Source: Thermoplasmatota archaeon
GTDB lineage: Archaea > Thermoplasmatota > Thermoplasmata > UBA10834
DNA: 22,048 nt
Direction: 5' to 3'
Assembly (NCBI GenBank): GCA_022848805.1
Contig: JAJISI010000006.1
Coordinates: 1-22,048 of the forward strand
Positions within the stretch are counted from its first letter, which is position 1, and each line of letters begins with the position of its first letter. This document shows, in pieces, positions 1 through 7,111 of the stretch. The notes under the pieces were generated by a model. The model did no database searches. It was not told the origin of the DNA and worked only from the letters and a program-made list of their open reading frames with translations. Position numbers and translations under genes: made by a program.

Positions 1-1003
1 CCCATACGGTTCCGGGCTCAGAGACAGGCTCTCCCTCAAGATTCGTTTGAATTGTGCTTATAGGCTTTTTCAAGTCGATGGGGTGACCATCCGTCTGCAC
101 CAGGTTGCGACTGACCGAATATGACCGCTTCCCGTAGTACCATAGAATCGACTCCGTTAGAAGCCTCTTTATCGGCCAGGACTCCACATGCCTGTAATCC
201 AGATCAGAGGCGCCTTTGCCGACATACTTGCTGACATACCATACAACGCGCTCAATGTTCTTCTCGACTGTCCCTGGCGTCAATGCGCCAACGTCTATCC
301 ATCCGAAACTCCAAGCATCCTCGAAGACCTGCTTGTCTCTGAGACGCCATCGGGACTTATTGTCTTGGAAGATTGGCCATGAGAAGCCCTCAAAACACAG
401 AATGGCGTGGAAATGCGGCCAACCGTTCCCATGAGCCTCCCAAGAGCGATACACGCGAATTTTGACCTTTCTCGCCCTTTCCTTGCCGTCCTGGTGCATG
501 ACCGCCCTAACGCAACGCTTCCGCAAACTCGCAAGGAACATGTTGAACCAGTATCCCAGATACTGCCAAGCGTACTCCAGATCATATTCAACCAAGCGTG
601 GGTCTATCGTTCCCGTCACGTAGACAGCACCCGTTGACCGTAATCGCTCACCAGTCTGAGCGTACTCGAGAATCCCGTCCTTTATCGCACGAAGCTGTCG
701 ATTGATGCGAAAAGCGTCTACGTCATTCCCACGCTTACGCGCTTTGCAGGCCTGATACTCAACGGTCCCGCTTGGGTCAGTCTTCTTAAGAACGATGTAA
801 TTATCGTCTTTGACCCACTTCTGATATAGCCTGATGCACTTCCTGCGGTCCTTAAGCTGGTTAAGGTCTAGCTTGCCACGAACCAGCTTCACTCGCACCT
901 CGTCGAAGTCATTGACGAACTCAGATAGCGAGTCGTCAAACGACAGACGACGCTCAGAAGGTAAAGAAAGGGAAGAGGTTTGTTGGGACAGGGGAGAAAC
1001 CAA
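1..1003 (-). CDS. HUH-family rolling-circle replication initiator (Rep), partial
   Basis: An uninterrupted minus-strand frame runs off the left window edge, so the C-terminus is missing. It carries the HUH endonuclease motifs in order. A motif I-like strand, VTGTIDP, lies near 600-620. The metal-binding motif PHFHAILCF has its HFH codons at 415-407. The tyrosine motif YVSKYVGKG has its two Tyr codons at 238-236 and 226-224, the Y-x3-Y arrangement of two-tyrosine Reps. Such proteins nick the double-stranded origin and become joined to the 5' end to start rolling-circle replication of plasmids and viruses. The start is unclear. No ATG exists in frame, and the frame stays open upstream into the tRNA-Ala gene until a TAG near 1104. 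TTG at 1003 is used here; GTG at 898 or 892 is possible, or the 5' end was lost or displaced at integration. The family call is strong; whether the gene is intact is unknown. Confidence 0.85.
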   Translation of the reverse strand, partial: MVSPLSQQTSSLSLPSERRLSFDDSLSEFVNDFDEVRVKLVRGKLDLNQLKDRRKCIRLYQKWVKDDNYIVLKKTDPSGTVEYQACKARKRGNDVDAFRINRQLRAIKDGILEYAQTGERLRSTGAVYVTGTIDPRLVEYDLEYAWQYLGYWFNMFLASLRKRCVRAVMHQDGKERARKVKIRVYRSWEAHGNGWPHFHAILCFEGFSWPIFQDNKSRWRLRDKQVFEDAWSFGWIDVGALTPGTVEKNIERVVWYVSKYVGKGASDLDYRHVESWPIKRLLTESILWYYGKRSYSVSRNLVQTDGHPIDLKKPISTIQTNLEGEPVSEPGTVW

Positions 1004-1040
1004 TTCCGGCTGATTGAAATTTGGCCAGTTGTGCGAAGAA

Positions 1041-1112
1041 TGGACCCTGTGGGATTTGAACCCACGACCTCTTCCTTGCGAAGGAAGCGATCTTCCACTG
1101 ATCTAAGGGCCC
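1041..1112 (-). tRNA. tRNA-Ala (anticodon CGC)
   Basis: The minus strand folds into a complete 72-nt cloverleaf without an intron. The acceptor GGGCCCT pairs with AGGGTCC and includes the G3-U70 wobble pair that is the alanine identity element; the discriminator is A. The D-stem is GATC/GATC. The anticodon stem CTTCC/GGAAG encloses TTCGCAA, giving anticodon CGC. The T-arm GTGGG-TTCAAAT-CCCAC is regular. CCA is not encoded. It lies 42 bp downstream of purB on the same strand, and the Rep frame begins directly after its 3' end, as expected if the tRNA gene served as an integration site. Confidence 0.95.
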
Positions 1113-1124
1113 TTGAACAGCTTG

Positions 1125-1138
1125 GGAGCTTTCGCTCC
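1125..1138 (-). other. GAAA-tetraloop hairpin between purB and tRNA-Ala
   Basis: On the minus strand GGAGC-GAAA-GCTCC forms a perfect 5-bp stem with a GNRA loop, in the 42-nt spacer between the purB stop and the tRNA 5' end. No T-tract follows it, so it resembles a processing or spacing element more than a terminator. Its function is inferred only from position. Confidence 0.4.
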
Positions 1139-1154
1139 GTATTTCTAGCTTTCC

Positions 1155-2492
1155 CTATCCGACAATGTCAAGGATGTTGTCCACAGTCGCCAGAGTGCTT
1201 CCGAGATATGATTTCGGATCGAGGGCCGCATCGAGCTCCCCCTCGCTCATGAGGGCAGTCACGCCCTCGTTTGCCATCAGGTGACTCTTGAAGTTCTCAC
1301 CGGCATTCTGAGCATCCATGCTGCATTTCCTTATCAGCTCGTGAGCGTCCTGCCTCCCCATCCCCTTCGAGACGAGGGCCATCATGACCGACTCGGCCAT
1401 GATGACGCTGCCAGCTCGCTGAAGGTTCGACCACATCCTATCCTTGTTGACTACGAGATTCCTATACATCTTCTCGGTTTTTCCGAGTATGTCATCCAGT
1501 AGAATGAAAGAATGTGGGACGAAGAACCTCTCAGCCGAGGAGTTTGTGAGATCTCTCTCATGCCAAAGGATTGCACTCTCCATGGCCGGGGTCATGAACC
1601 CTCTCACTATCCGTGCCAGGCCGCAGACATTCTCTGCGGTGACCGGGTTCCTCTTGTGCGCCATCGTCGAGCTACCGACCTGGACCGCATCATCGAACGG
1701 CTCGGATACCTCTCCTATCTCCCCTCGTTGGAGATTCCTAACCTCTGTGGCGAATTTCTCCACCGAGGTGGCGATGTTGGCGAGTATAGCCATCAGTTCA
1801 ACGTATCTGTCCCTTGCGACGATCTGGGTAGGGCCCTCCTCAATGCCGAGCCCCAGCTGCTCCATCATCACTTGCTGGATCTCCCTCGCCTTGGGACCGA
1901 AACCAGCACCAGTGCCCACTGCACCGCTCATCTTCCCGACTAGTATCCTCTTCTTCGCCTCAGCAATCCGCTGTTGATGCCTATTGACCTCGAGCGCATA
2001 GTTCGCGACCTTGAGCCCGAATGTTATGGGGAGTGCATACTGTCCGTGCGTCCTGCCGATCATGATAGTGTCCCTGTGTTCCCTACTCCTCGCTGCTAGG
2101 GTCTTCTTGAAGACGTCGAGGATCTTCTCGAGGGCGTCTATGGCGTCCTTGATCTGCAGCGCAGCCGCAGTGTCTAGGATGTCATTGGATGTAGCGCCAA
2201 GATGGATGAACTTCCCGCTCTCCCCACACTGCTCGCTTAAAGCCCTCACGATGGCCGTGATCTCATGGTTGATCTCCGAGTCGATCTCTTGCACTCGTTC
2301 TAGCTTGACATACCGCAGTGCGGCGGTCTTCTTGATGACTGCTGCGTGGTCGTCTTTGATGTTGCCTACTCTGGACTGAGCAAGCGCCAAGGCGGCTTCG
2401 ACATCTAGGATCCTCTCAAGGCGTCTCTCCTCGTCGAATATCGCCTTCATCTCCGGCCGGCCATATCTGAAATCCAGCGGACATACAGGCAT
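1155..2492 (-). CDS. purB: Adenylosuccinate lyase
   Basis: This 445-residue cytosolic enzyme of the fumarase/aspartase superfamily catalyses two fumarate-releasing steps of purine synthesis: SAICAR to AICAR, and adenylosuccinate to AMP. The N-terminus has the MPVCPLDFRYG opening typical of the family. Family blocks are visible: HLGATSND at 97-104, the catalytic-His region RTHGQ at about 147-151, and the superfamily signature loop SSTMAHKRNP at 274-283 followed by TAEN. Length is normal for the archaeal/Bacillus type. The ATG at 2492 is preceded by a weak GGTG-containing site. A possible TATA-like element (CTTAAA on the minus strand near 2552) lies upstream, and the gene diverges from the winged-helix gene at 2639. 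The tRNA-Ala gene lies downstream on the same strand and could be co-transcribed. No oddities are seen. Confidence 0.96.
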   Translation of the reverse strand: MPVCPLDFRYGRPEMKAIFDEERRLERILDVEAALALAQSRVGNIKDDHAAVIKKTAALRYVKLERVQEIDSEINHEITAIVRALSEQCGESGKFIHLGATSNDILDTAAALQIKDAIDALEKILDVFKKTLAARSREHRDTIMIGRTHGQYALPITFGLKVANYALEVNRHQQRIAEAKKRILVGKMSGAVGTGAGFGPKAREIQQVMMEQLGLGIEEGPTQIVARDRYVELMAILANIATSVEKFATEVRNLQRGEIGEVSEPFDDAVQVGSSTMAHKRNPVTAENVCGLARIVRGFMTPAMESAILWHERDLTNSSAERFFVPHSFILLDDILGKTEKMYRNLVVNKDRMWSNLQRAGSVIMAESVMMALVSKGMGRQDAHELIRKCSMDAQNAGENFKSHLMANEGVTALMSEGELDAALDPKSYLGSTLATVDNILDIVG

Positions 2493-2610
2493 TGCACCAC
2501 TCTCAAGAGGAGATATGTCGACGGGAGATAATGCTTTCGCGATTCGGGAGTTTAAGCGCTTGCCCTGTCCTCAAGCTGGGTTATCAAGCATGATAATCTG
2601 ATGGGAACTG

Positions 2611-2620
2611 CCTTAAGTAC
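2611..2620 (+). promoter_or_regulatory. Probable TATA element of winged-helix gene
   Basis: CCTTAAGTAC is centred about 25 nt before the ATG at 2639. This would make the transcript essentially leaderless. The match to the archaeal TATA consensus is weak. Confidence 0.35.
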
Positions 2621-2638
2621 TGGCATGCCTCAATCTTA

Positions 2639-3010
2639 ATGAGCTCCATGGACGCTGAACAGAGGAAGAGGGCCGTGTCCAGACTTCTTGCCGACGATTA
2701 CTCTCAGAAGATCCTCGTTAGGACCTATAACATCCCGATGTCTGCGCAGAAGCTGAGCCGAGTTTGCAGGATACCGATCGCGGCATGTTACAGGCGTATA
2801 CACGAGCTCGAGACGGTAGGCCTGATAGGGATAGAGGATGAGATGGAGGTCTACAAGGGCAGGAGGGTCCGCATGTACAAGTGCAGACTACGCTCGGCCG
2901 TCATCAAGTTCACGAAAGGGCGATTCGCCGTCAGGTACGATACAGAAGAGAACGGTGGCGGGAACAGTCCCGACCCAGGGGATGCCGTCGTTCAAGTGGA
3001 AGCCGGCTAG
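2639..3010 (+). CDS. Winged-helix transcriptional regulator (ArsR-like), copy 1
   Basis: A 123-residue protein with a predicted helix-turn-helix over about residues 30-65 (SAQKLSRVCRIPIAACYRRI then HELETVGLIG), followed by a basic wing (YKGRRVRMYKC) and a beta-rich tail. It is clearly paralogous to the gene at 8949-9320. Both share the recognition-helix core IP-x-AACYRRI, a GL(I/L) turn after it, and the same order of downstream strands. No ligand or metal motif is evident; its single Cys pair is not arranged for zinc binding. The C-terminal 20 residues are Gly/Asp/Val-rich and probably disordered. ATG 2639 fits a leaderless start; ATG 2648 is an alternative. It faces away from purB and converges on trmY, ending 20 bp from it. 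The target is unknown. Confidence 0.75.
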   Translation: MSSMDAEQRKRAVSRLLADDYSQKILVRTYNIPMSAQKLSRVCRIPIAACYRRIHELETVGLIGIEDEMEVYKGRRVRMYKCRLRSAVIKFTKGRFAVRYDTEENGGGNSPDPGDAVVQVEAG

Positions 3011-3030
3011 ATCGGCCGCCTCGTCTTAAG

Positions 3031-3612
3031 CTACCGCCTATCGAGTTCGTTGTTGACCACCGTGAGGCAGTGGTCCGCGTGATAGCTTATCGGACCCAGA
3101 GAGATCTTCTTCGGCTCGTATGACATGAGTATCTTCTCTTCTTCTTCGTTGAGGTCCTGGTCGTCCCCAAGCACGAACGTGTTGTCTTCTCCGAACGAAC
3201 AGTCCCTGATGTCCACTCCCTCCTCCTTAAGGTAGTGCATCTGCGACTCCTTCGATATGTTCGACAGCACCTCGGAGTAACTCCTCTCAGAGACGTAGAT
3301 GCCAGGGGAGGTCTTTTTCTCTCCGCCCGGCTTCTGTAGGAGGGCGTTCCTTATCAGGGCGGCCGTGCTCCTCTCGTCAGGGTTGAGGTACTTCACCTCG
3401 GACCCTACTATCCTGACGGTTTTAGGGGGATTCGGGTCGCCCAGAAGAAGAAGTGTGATCTCCACATCCCTCCGGATGTTATGCGATATGAAGAATGCGG
3501 AATTGATGCACCTCAGCAGTATGTCGAGCCTGCCAGTTGACCCGCAGAGGTCATCCAGCTTGAAGTCCGCAGATGTGATCGCCCTGTGGCCCAGTACGAC
3601 GAAACGCCTCAC
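3031..3612 (-). CDS. trmY: tRNA pseudouridine(54) N1-methyltransferase
   Basis: A 193-residue SPOUT-class methyltransferase of the DUF358/TrmY family. TrmY transfers a methyl group from SAM to N1 of pseudouridine 54 in the tRNA T-loop, giving m1-psi54, which replaces bacterial/eukaryal T54 in most archaea. Recognisable blocks are the N-terminal MRRFVVLGHRAITSADFKLD, then GSTGRLDILLRCINSAF, FISHNIRRDVEI, PNPPKTVRIVGSE, TPGIYV-like SPGIYVSER, the SAM-site loop FVLGDDQDLNEEEE and the C-terminal ISLGPISYHADHCLTVVNNELDRR core. The call rests on this motif order, which matches the Methanocaldococcus protein as I recall it. It is the second gene of a unit with srp54, starting 4 bp after the srp54 stop, so it probably depends on the srp54 promoter. 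Confidence 0.93.
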   Translation of the reverse strand: MRRFVVLGHRAITSADFKLDDLCGSTGRLDILLRCINSAFFISHNIRRDVEITLLLLGDPNPPKTVRIVGSEVKYLNPDERSTAALIRNALLQKPGGEKKTSPGIYVSERSYSEVLSNISKESQMHYLKEEGVDIRDCSFGEDNTFVLGDDQDLNEEEEKILMSYEPKKISLGPISYHADHCLTVVNNELDRR

Positions 3613-3616
3613 GCTC

Positions 3617-4957
3617 TCATCCTCCCTTTGCTATGTCGAAGTCCTTGAACTGTTTCATGAGTTGCCGCCTCATCTTCCTGTTGCCCATGAACCCCTTCAT
3701 CGCCTTGAGAGATGCATCGTACTGCTTGAGCAACTCGCGCACCTGTTTTGTAGTGGTCCCACTGCCACGCGCGATCCTTGTCACCCTCGATGACTTGATC
3801 AGCTTCGGGTTTCCGAGCTCCTCTTCGTTCATTGAATCCATTATAATTTTGAACCTGGCAAGTCGTTCTTGGGTCATCTCCACATCCTGATCGGTCATCT
3901 TATCAGCTAGACCTGGGAGCATCGATGCCAGCTTCTTGAAGGGGCCCATCCCCTGGAGCATCTCCATCTGATCGTACATGTCCCTGAGGGTGAACTTCCC
4001 AGACATGAGCTTCCTGGCAGTCTCCTCCGCCTTCCTCTCATCGATGACCTCGCTTGCAGCTTCGATCAGCGACTTTATGTCACCCATGCCTAGGAGGCGG
4101 CTGATGAACCGGTCAGGGTCGAACTTCTCTAGGTCCTCCAGGTGTTCTCCAACCCCGATGTAACAGATCGACGCGCCTGTCTCCGCGACTGCGCTCAGGG
4201 CGCCTCCCCCTTTCGCAGTTCCATCCATCTTCGTCAGAATCACACCCGTGAGGCCGACAGCCTCGTGGAATGCCTTTGCTTGGGGACCTGCCTGCTGTCC
4301 CGTCTGTGCGTCAAGGACCAGGAGTTTGTGCTCCGCATCGACAGCCTTAGCGATACTCTTGATCTCCTTGGTTAAGTCCTCCTCGAGGGCATGCCTGCCA
4401 GATGTGTCGAATATTATCACATCGTATCCCTTGAATTCCTTCATTGCCGCTTTTGCTATCGATGTCGCATTCTTCGCGTCGGGATCTCCGAATACGGGGA
4501 CGTTGACCTTCATCCCTATCTGTTTCAACTGGTCGTACGCCGCTGGCCGATGGACATCCCCTGCAACCAAACCGACCTTCATGCCTCTCTTGTGGAGATC
4601 CTTAGCTAGCTTTCCAGCGGTCGTGGTCTTCCCCTGGCCGTACAGACCAACCATGAGTATGCGCTGGGGCTTAGCAGGTATATCTTTAGATTTCCCGAGA
4701 ATGCCCACGAGCTCCTCGTAGATGATTTTGATGACATGCTCCCTCGAACTCATCCCAGGTGGTGGCTTATCCGTGAGAGCCCTCTGTTCCAGCTTCTGCG
4801 TCATGGAAAGGACGAGCTTCACGTTGACGTCCGCCTGAAGGAGGGCTCGTTGCACATCCTTGACGACATCTTTTATGAGAACCTGGTCCACGTGCGACGC
4901 GTTCGCTATCTTCTTCATCGCGTCCTTAAGTGACTTACCTAGGCTCTCCAGTACCAT
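3617..4957 (-). CDS. srp54: Signal recognition particle GTPase SRP54
   Basis: This 446-residue protein binds 7S RNA and signal peptides and delivers ribosomes to the FtsY/Sec membrane site. It has the full NG-M layout. The N domain covers about 1-95 and the G domain about 96-300, with G1 GLYGQGKTT (104-112), DTSGRH (184-189) in place of the usual DTAGRH, TKMDG (242-246) and the closing GVGEHLEDLEKFDP. The Met-rich M domain covers about 320-440 and includes the RNA-binding stretch RIARGSGTTTKQVREL. Length is normal. The ATG at 4957 sits about 40 nt after a minus-strand TATA box. trmY follows after 4 bp. The upstream 300 bp contain a candidate small RNA on the same strand. Confidence 0.97.
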   Translation of the reverse strand: MVLESLGKSLKDAMKKIANASHVDQVLIKDVVKDVQRALLQADVNVKLVLSMTQKLEQRALTDKPPPGMSSREHVIKIIYEELVGILGKSKDIPAKPQRILMVGLYGQGKTTTAGKLAKDLHKRGMKVGLVAGDVHRPAAYDQLKQIGMKVNVPVFGDPDAKNATSIAKAAMKEFKGYDVIIFDTSGRHALEEDLTKEIKSIAKAVDAEHKLLVLDAQTGQQAGPQAKAFHEAVGLTGVILTKMDGTAKGGGALSAVAETGASICYIGVGEHLEDLEKFDPDRFISRLLGMGDIKSLIEAASEVIDERKAEETARKLMSGKFTLRDMYDQMEMLQGMGPFKKLASMLPGLADKMTDQDVEMTQERLARFKIIMDSMNEEELGNPKLIKSSRVTRIARGSGTTTKQVRELLKQYDASLKAMKGFMGNRKMRRQLMKQFKDFDIAKGG

Positions 4958-4991
4958 GAATCCAGTCTCGGACCGCCTAAGCAGAGGCGTT

Positions 4992-5001
4992 GGATAAATA
5001 G
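4992..5001 (-). promoter_or_regulatory. TATA box of srp54-trmY
   Basis: The minus strand reads CTATTTATCC, centred about 40 nt before the srp54 ATG. This predicts initiation near 4971 and a leader of about 14 nt. Confidence 0.6.
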
Positions 5002-5024
5002 ATTACGTACCCAGATGCACCGAC

Positions 5025-5099
5025 AAAAAAAGGGAAGGGAAGGGCTAGCCTTGTCAGAAGGGATGGGATGCACTCTAACAACTAGCCCAAAATTTCCCG
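5025..5099 (-). ncRNA. Candidate small structured RNA upstream of srp54
   Basis: The 299-bp gap between srp54 and the coiled-coil gene contains a minus-strand unit with its own signals. GGGCTAG (5088-5082) pairs with CTAGCCC (5048-5042), and directly inside it TTGTTAGA (5081-5074) pairs with TCTGACAA (5058-5051, one G-U). This gives 15 bp interrupted by a 2-nt GG bulge, with a 15-nt loop. A pyrimidine stretch and seven Ts (5031-5025) follow. A TATA box at 5129-5120 predicts a start near 5099. The result would be a transcript of about 75 nt. It lacks C/D or K-turn boxes that I can identify, and it is not SRP RNA. A terminator for the upstream coiled-coil gene is the main alternative. Confidence 0.4.
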
Positions 5100-5119
5100 A
5101 ATGTTATATTGGTGGTGCA

Positions 5120-5129
5120 CTATTTAAAG
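5120..5129 (-). promoter_or_regulatory. TATA box for candidate small RNA
   Basis: The minus strand reads CTTTAAATAG, about 26 nt before the predicted start of the hairpin transcript. A second AT-rich element, TTATTTATAA on the same strand (5153-5144), lies just upstream. It is nearly palindromic and could serve either direction. Confidence 0.45.
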
Positions 5130-5242
5130 CTGCCGAAATCCCATTATAAATAACTTCCACAGGAAGCCAACCTTATGAGGGGCTACCCAGTGTCCCACAA
5201 TAAGCGTAGTCAGTGACGATCTTCCATACCTGTGTTTCATCT

Positions 5243-5256
5243 GTTGCAGCTGCAAC
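5243..5256. repeat. 14-bp perfect palindrome after the coiled-coil gene
   Basis: GTTGCAGCTGCAAC abuts the stop codon of the minus-strand coiled-coil gene. It could fold at the mRNA 3' end or be a protein site. No T-tract follows it on the minus strand. Confidence 0.4.
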
Positions 5257-6126
5257 TCACAAATAGCCAGATTTCTGGAGAACCATCAAGTCCTCGGTGC
5301 TGAGCTTCTCGCCGTTCTTGAAACGATCGAAAATATCCTCGGCCTCCTTCTTCACGAAGCTGTCGTCCTTCTCACGCTTGGCGCGCCTGGACTTATCCCG
5401 GATGCCAGAGATCAGCTTATCGAAATCGTGAACCTGTCTTATGTGTTCAATGTGCTCGCGGTGCTCTTCGTCCGCCGCAAGCTTAGCCTCGATGAAGTTC
5501 TCCTGGGCCTGGTCCGCCTCCTTCCTGAGAGCATCCGCCTCGTCGTACAGCTTCAGCATCGCGTCATGCTCAGCCTGTGCTTTCTCAGCCAGCTCAGCGA
5601 CCAGTCCGTGGAAGTGCTCGGCCTGGTCTTTCGCCTCGCGTGCCTCCTGCTCAGCCACGCGAACCTCAGTGAACTGCTCGATCTCCTTCTCCATCGCCTG
5701 CAGTTGACCAGATAGATGCGACATCTGCTCCACGAGACCCCGTTCCTTGTCTGGGGTTAGAACAGAGGTCATGTGCGTCTTCTCGAGGGTTCTTAGCTCG
5801 GCCCTTATACGCCTGACAGGAACGCCATCCTTCGGCATTTTCTCTCTTCTTAGCCCCTGTACTTTGTCGCTGAAATCGTTGAACTTCTCGTTCCACTCGT
5901 CCCTCTTGGCTTTAACCTCGCGGACCTCAGTGTTGAGTTTGTCGCGACTCTCGCGTCTTGCGTTGGCCACGTCTATGAGCTTCCTAACTTGAGAGTTTAA
6001 CTCATCCCTCTTGTCCGCCCACTCACGGGTCTTCTCGTTGAGATCGTCCCTCTGGCGCCTATGCCTCTCGGCCTCAGCATTTTGGCGAGAACGCTTCTCT
6101 TCGAGCTCATCAACCATCTCAGTCAT
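5257..6126 (-). CDS. Archaeal coiled-coil protein, COG1340 type
   Basis: A 289-residue, almost wholly alpha-helical and highly charged protein, with heptad-rich segments over about residues 5-95 and 115-250 broken by a short loop containing MPKDGVPVRR. The C-terminal end is a small non-coiled module (EDIFDRFKNGEKLSTEDLMVLQKSGYL) of the kind seen in archaeal COG1340 proteins, which are often mislabelled phosphoserine phosphatase. No catalytic motif is present. Proteins of this group have no settled function; a structural or scaffold role is inference. The ATG at 6126 is chosen; ATG 6117 is an alternative. A minus-strand TATA box at about 6189 predicts a 37-nt leader. The gene diverges from the RecA-like pair, and the two promoters flank an inverted repeat. 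Confidence 0.8.
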   Translation of the reverse strand: MTEMVDELEEKRSRQNAEAERHRRQRDDLNEKTREWADKRDELNSQVRKLIDVANARRESRDKLNTEVREVKAKRDEWNEKFNDFSDKVQGLRREKMPKDGVPVRRIRAELRTLEKTHMTSVLTPDKERGLVEQMSHLSGQLQAMEKEIEQFTEVRVAEQEAREAKDQAEHFHGLVAELAEKAQAEHDAMLKLYDEADALRKEADQAQENFIEAKLAADEEHREHIEHIRQVHDFDKLISGIRDKSRRAKREKDDSFVKKEAEDIFDRFKNGEKLSTEDLMVLQKSGYL

Positions 6127-6183
6127 GGCACCAACGCCCTCAGAACAGAAAGTCTGGACGCGACAGGGACAATACTGGGTCCC

Positions 6184-6194
6184 ATTTATATCAC
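6184..6194 (-). promoter_or_regulatory. TATA box of the coiled-coil gene
   Basis: The minus strand reads GTGATATAAAT, about 63 nt before the ATG at 6126. The same ten bases TTTATATCAC (plus strand) recur at 6323-6332 in the opposite-facing promoter. Confidence 0.6.
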
Positions 6195-6203
6195 TTTCTG
6201 TGG

Positions 6204-6228
6204 TTCACGCGTTAGCAGGGTGCGTGAA
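6204..6228. promoter_or_regulatory. Inverted repeat between divergent promoters (operator candidate)
   Basis: TTCACGC (6204-6210) and GCGTGAA (6222-6228) form perfect 7-bp arms with an 11-bp spacer. They lie just upstream of the coiled-coil promoter, within the 247-bp divergent region. Centre-to-centre spacing of 18 bp would suit a dimeric winged-helix protein. The rest of this gap shows only the two TATA boxes. Confidence 0.35.
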
Positions 6229-6321
6229 GTGTGTCAACAGTGTGATGTATCGCACCGATGACCTGAGGATACCTGGTCAATCGATTTGCCTGAGAACCAA
6301 CTATGATAATATCAGCAACGC

Positions 6322-6332
6322 GTTTATATCAC
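6322..6332 (+). promoter_or_regulatory. TATA box of the RecA-like gene pair
   Basis: GTTTATATCAC is centred about 47 nt before the ATG at 6374, predicting initiation near 6353 and a leader of about 20 nt. Confidence 0.55.
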
Positions 6333-6373
6333 CAAACCTATATGAATGTAGTAACTGGATAGTGGGTCTTCGT

Positions 6374-7111
6374 ATGAACGAGAGGGATTTGAAACTCGCC
6401 GAGGAGGTCGGCTCCCATATTCAAGCGAACGGTTCGTCGGCAATCTACATCCTGACGACGAAGTACACTAATCTGGTACGAACCAATTTGGTACTCCTGA
6501 AGGCCTTCCTCGACATGAAGACGAAGCGGGGTATGATGATTACCATCGACAGACCTCATCAGTACATATCCCACCTCCTTCAGCTGCACGGGATAGACCA
6601 GGCCAAACTACAGTTCATCGACGCGATATCCAATCACGCGTCCGATACCAAGGTCTCGCCAAACGCGGAGGCGTTCGAGAGCGGCCCGTTCTATATCGAG
6701 ACGCTCCCCGATTTCATTATGAGCTGCGACGGGCGCGACCCGGAGAGCAAGGTAGACATGTCGAGTACAGAATTCATATTGATGGACAACGTGTCCACGC
6801 TCCTCACTTACAACACTATGGAGAACGTGAAGATATTCTTCTCACGGTACGTGGGAGTTCTCAAGGAACGGTCTTCAGCGTCACTCGCCACGCTGATCGT
6901 CATGGACAGAGACCTTCATGCGGATTTGTATTCATTCATATCGCCTTTCGCCAAGAAGATCATCGAGATCTCGACCGACATGAAGGTCGGTAATGTCGTG
7001 GAGTCGAGGTCTCCTACGAGCGTAGAAAGCACACCCTCTGCGAACGGGCCTGCGGCTTCAGACCGCTCCGGATCCGGCCCGCAAACGAGGGAAAGGACAG
7101 GAGAGATGTGA
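6374..7111 (+). CDS. RecA/KaiC-fold protein lacking a P-loop
   Basis: About 245 residues. The pattern of strands follows archaeal KaiC/RAD55-like proteins: an opening strand SAIYILTTKYT where a P-loop would be, MMITIDRPHQYISHLL then HGIDQAKLQFIDAIS, a Walker B-like strand EFILMDNVSTLL, and a late strand ATLIVMDRDLHADL. No GxxxxGK(T/S) is present, so ATP binding in the usual way is unlikely. The last 40 residues are Ser/Pro/Gly-rich and probably disordered. The open frame extends upstream to 6011, but that part overlaps the opposite gene. ATG 6374 after the TATA box is preferred; GTG near 6359 is possible. The stop overlaps the GTG of the next gene, so the two are likely co-translated partners, one degenerate and one active. 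The exact role is unknown. Confidence 0.7.
   Translation: MNERDLKLAEEVGSHIQANGSSAIYILTTKYTNLVRTNLVLLKAFLDMKTKRGMMITIDRPHQYISHLLQLHGIDQAKLQFIDAISNHASDTKVSPNAEAFESGPFYIETLPDFIMSCDGRDPESKVDMSSTEFILMDNVSTLLTYNTMENVKIFFSRYVGVLKERSSASLATLIVMDRDLHADLYSFISPFAKKIIEISTDMKVGNVVESRSPTSVESTPSANGPAASDRSGSGPQTRERTGEM

Noticed and set aside
188..637. Short plus-strand and other minus-strand frames at the left edge
   Set aside because: The HUH Rep frame on the minus strand explains this stretch with clear motifs; the others have none.
5157..5256. Possible plus-strand C/D box RNA after the AT-rich element at 5144
   Set aside because: A GTGACGA stretch is close to a C box, but no CTGA D box lies at a usable distance.
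4958..5256. SRP (7S) RNA next to srp54
   Set aside because: The gap is too short, and the hairpin seen lacks the conserved helix 8 loop features.
6011..6373. Upstream extension of the P-loop-less RecA-like gene
   Set aside because: It overlaps the well-supported coiled-coil gene on the other strand and lies before the TATA box at 6322.
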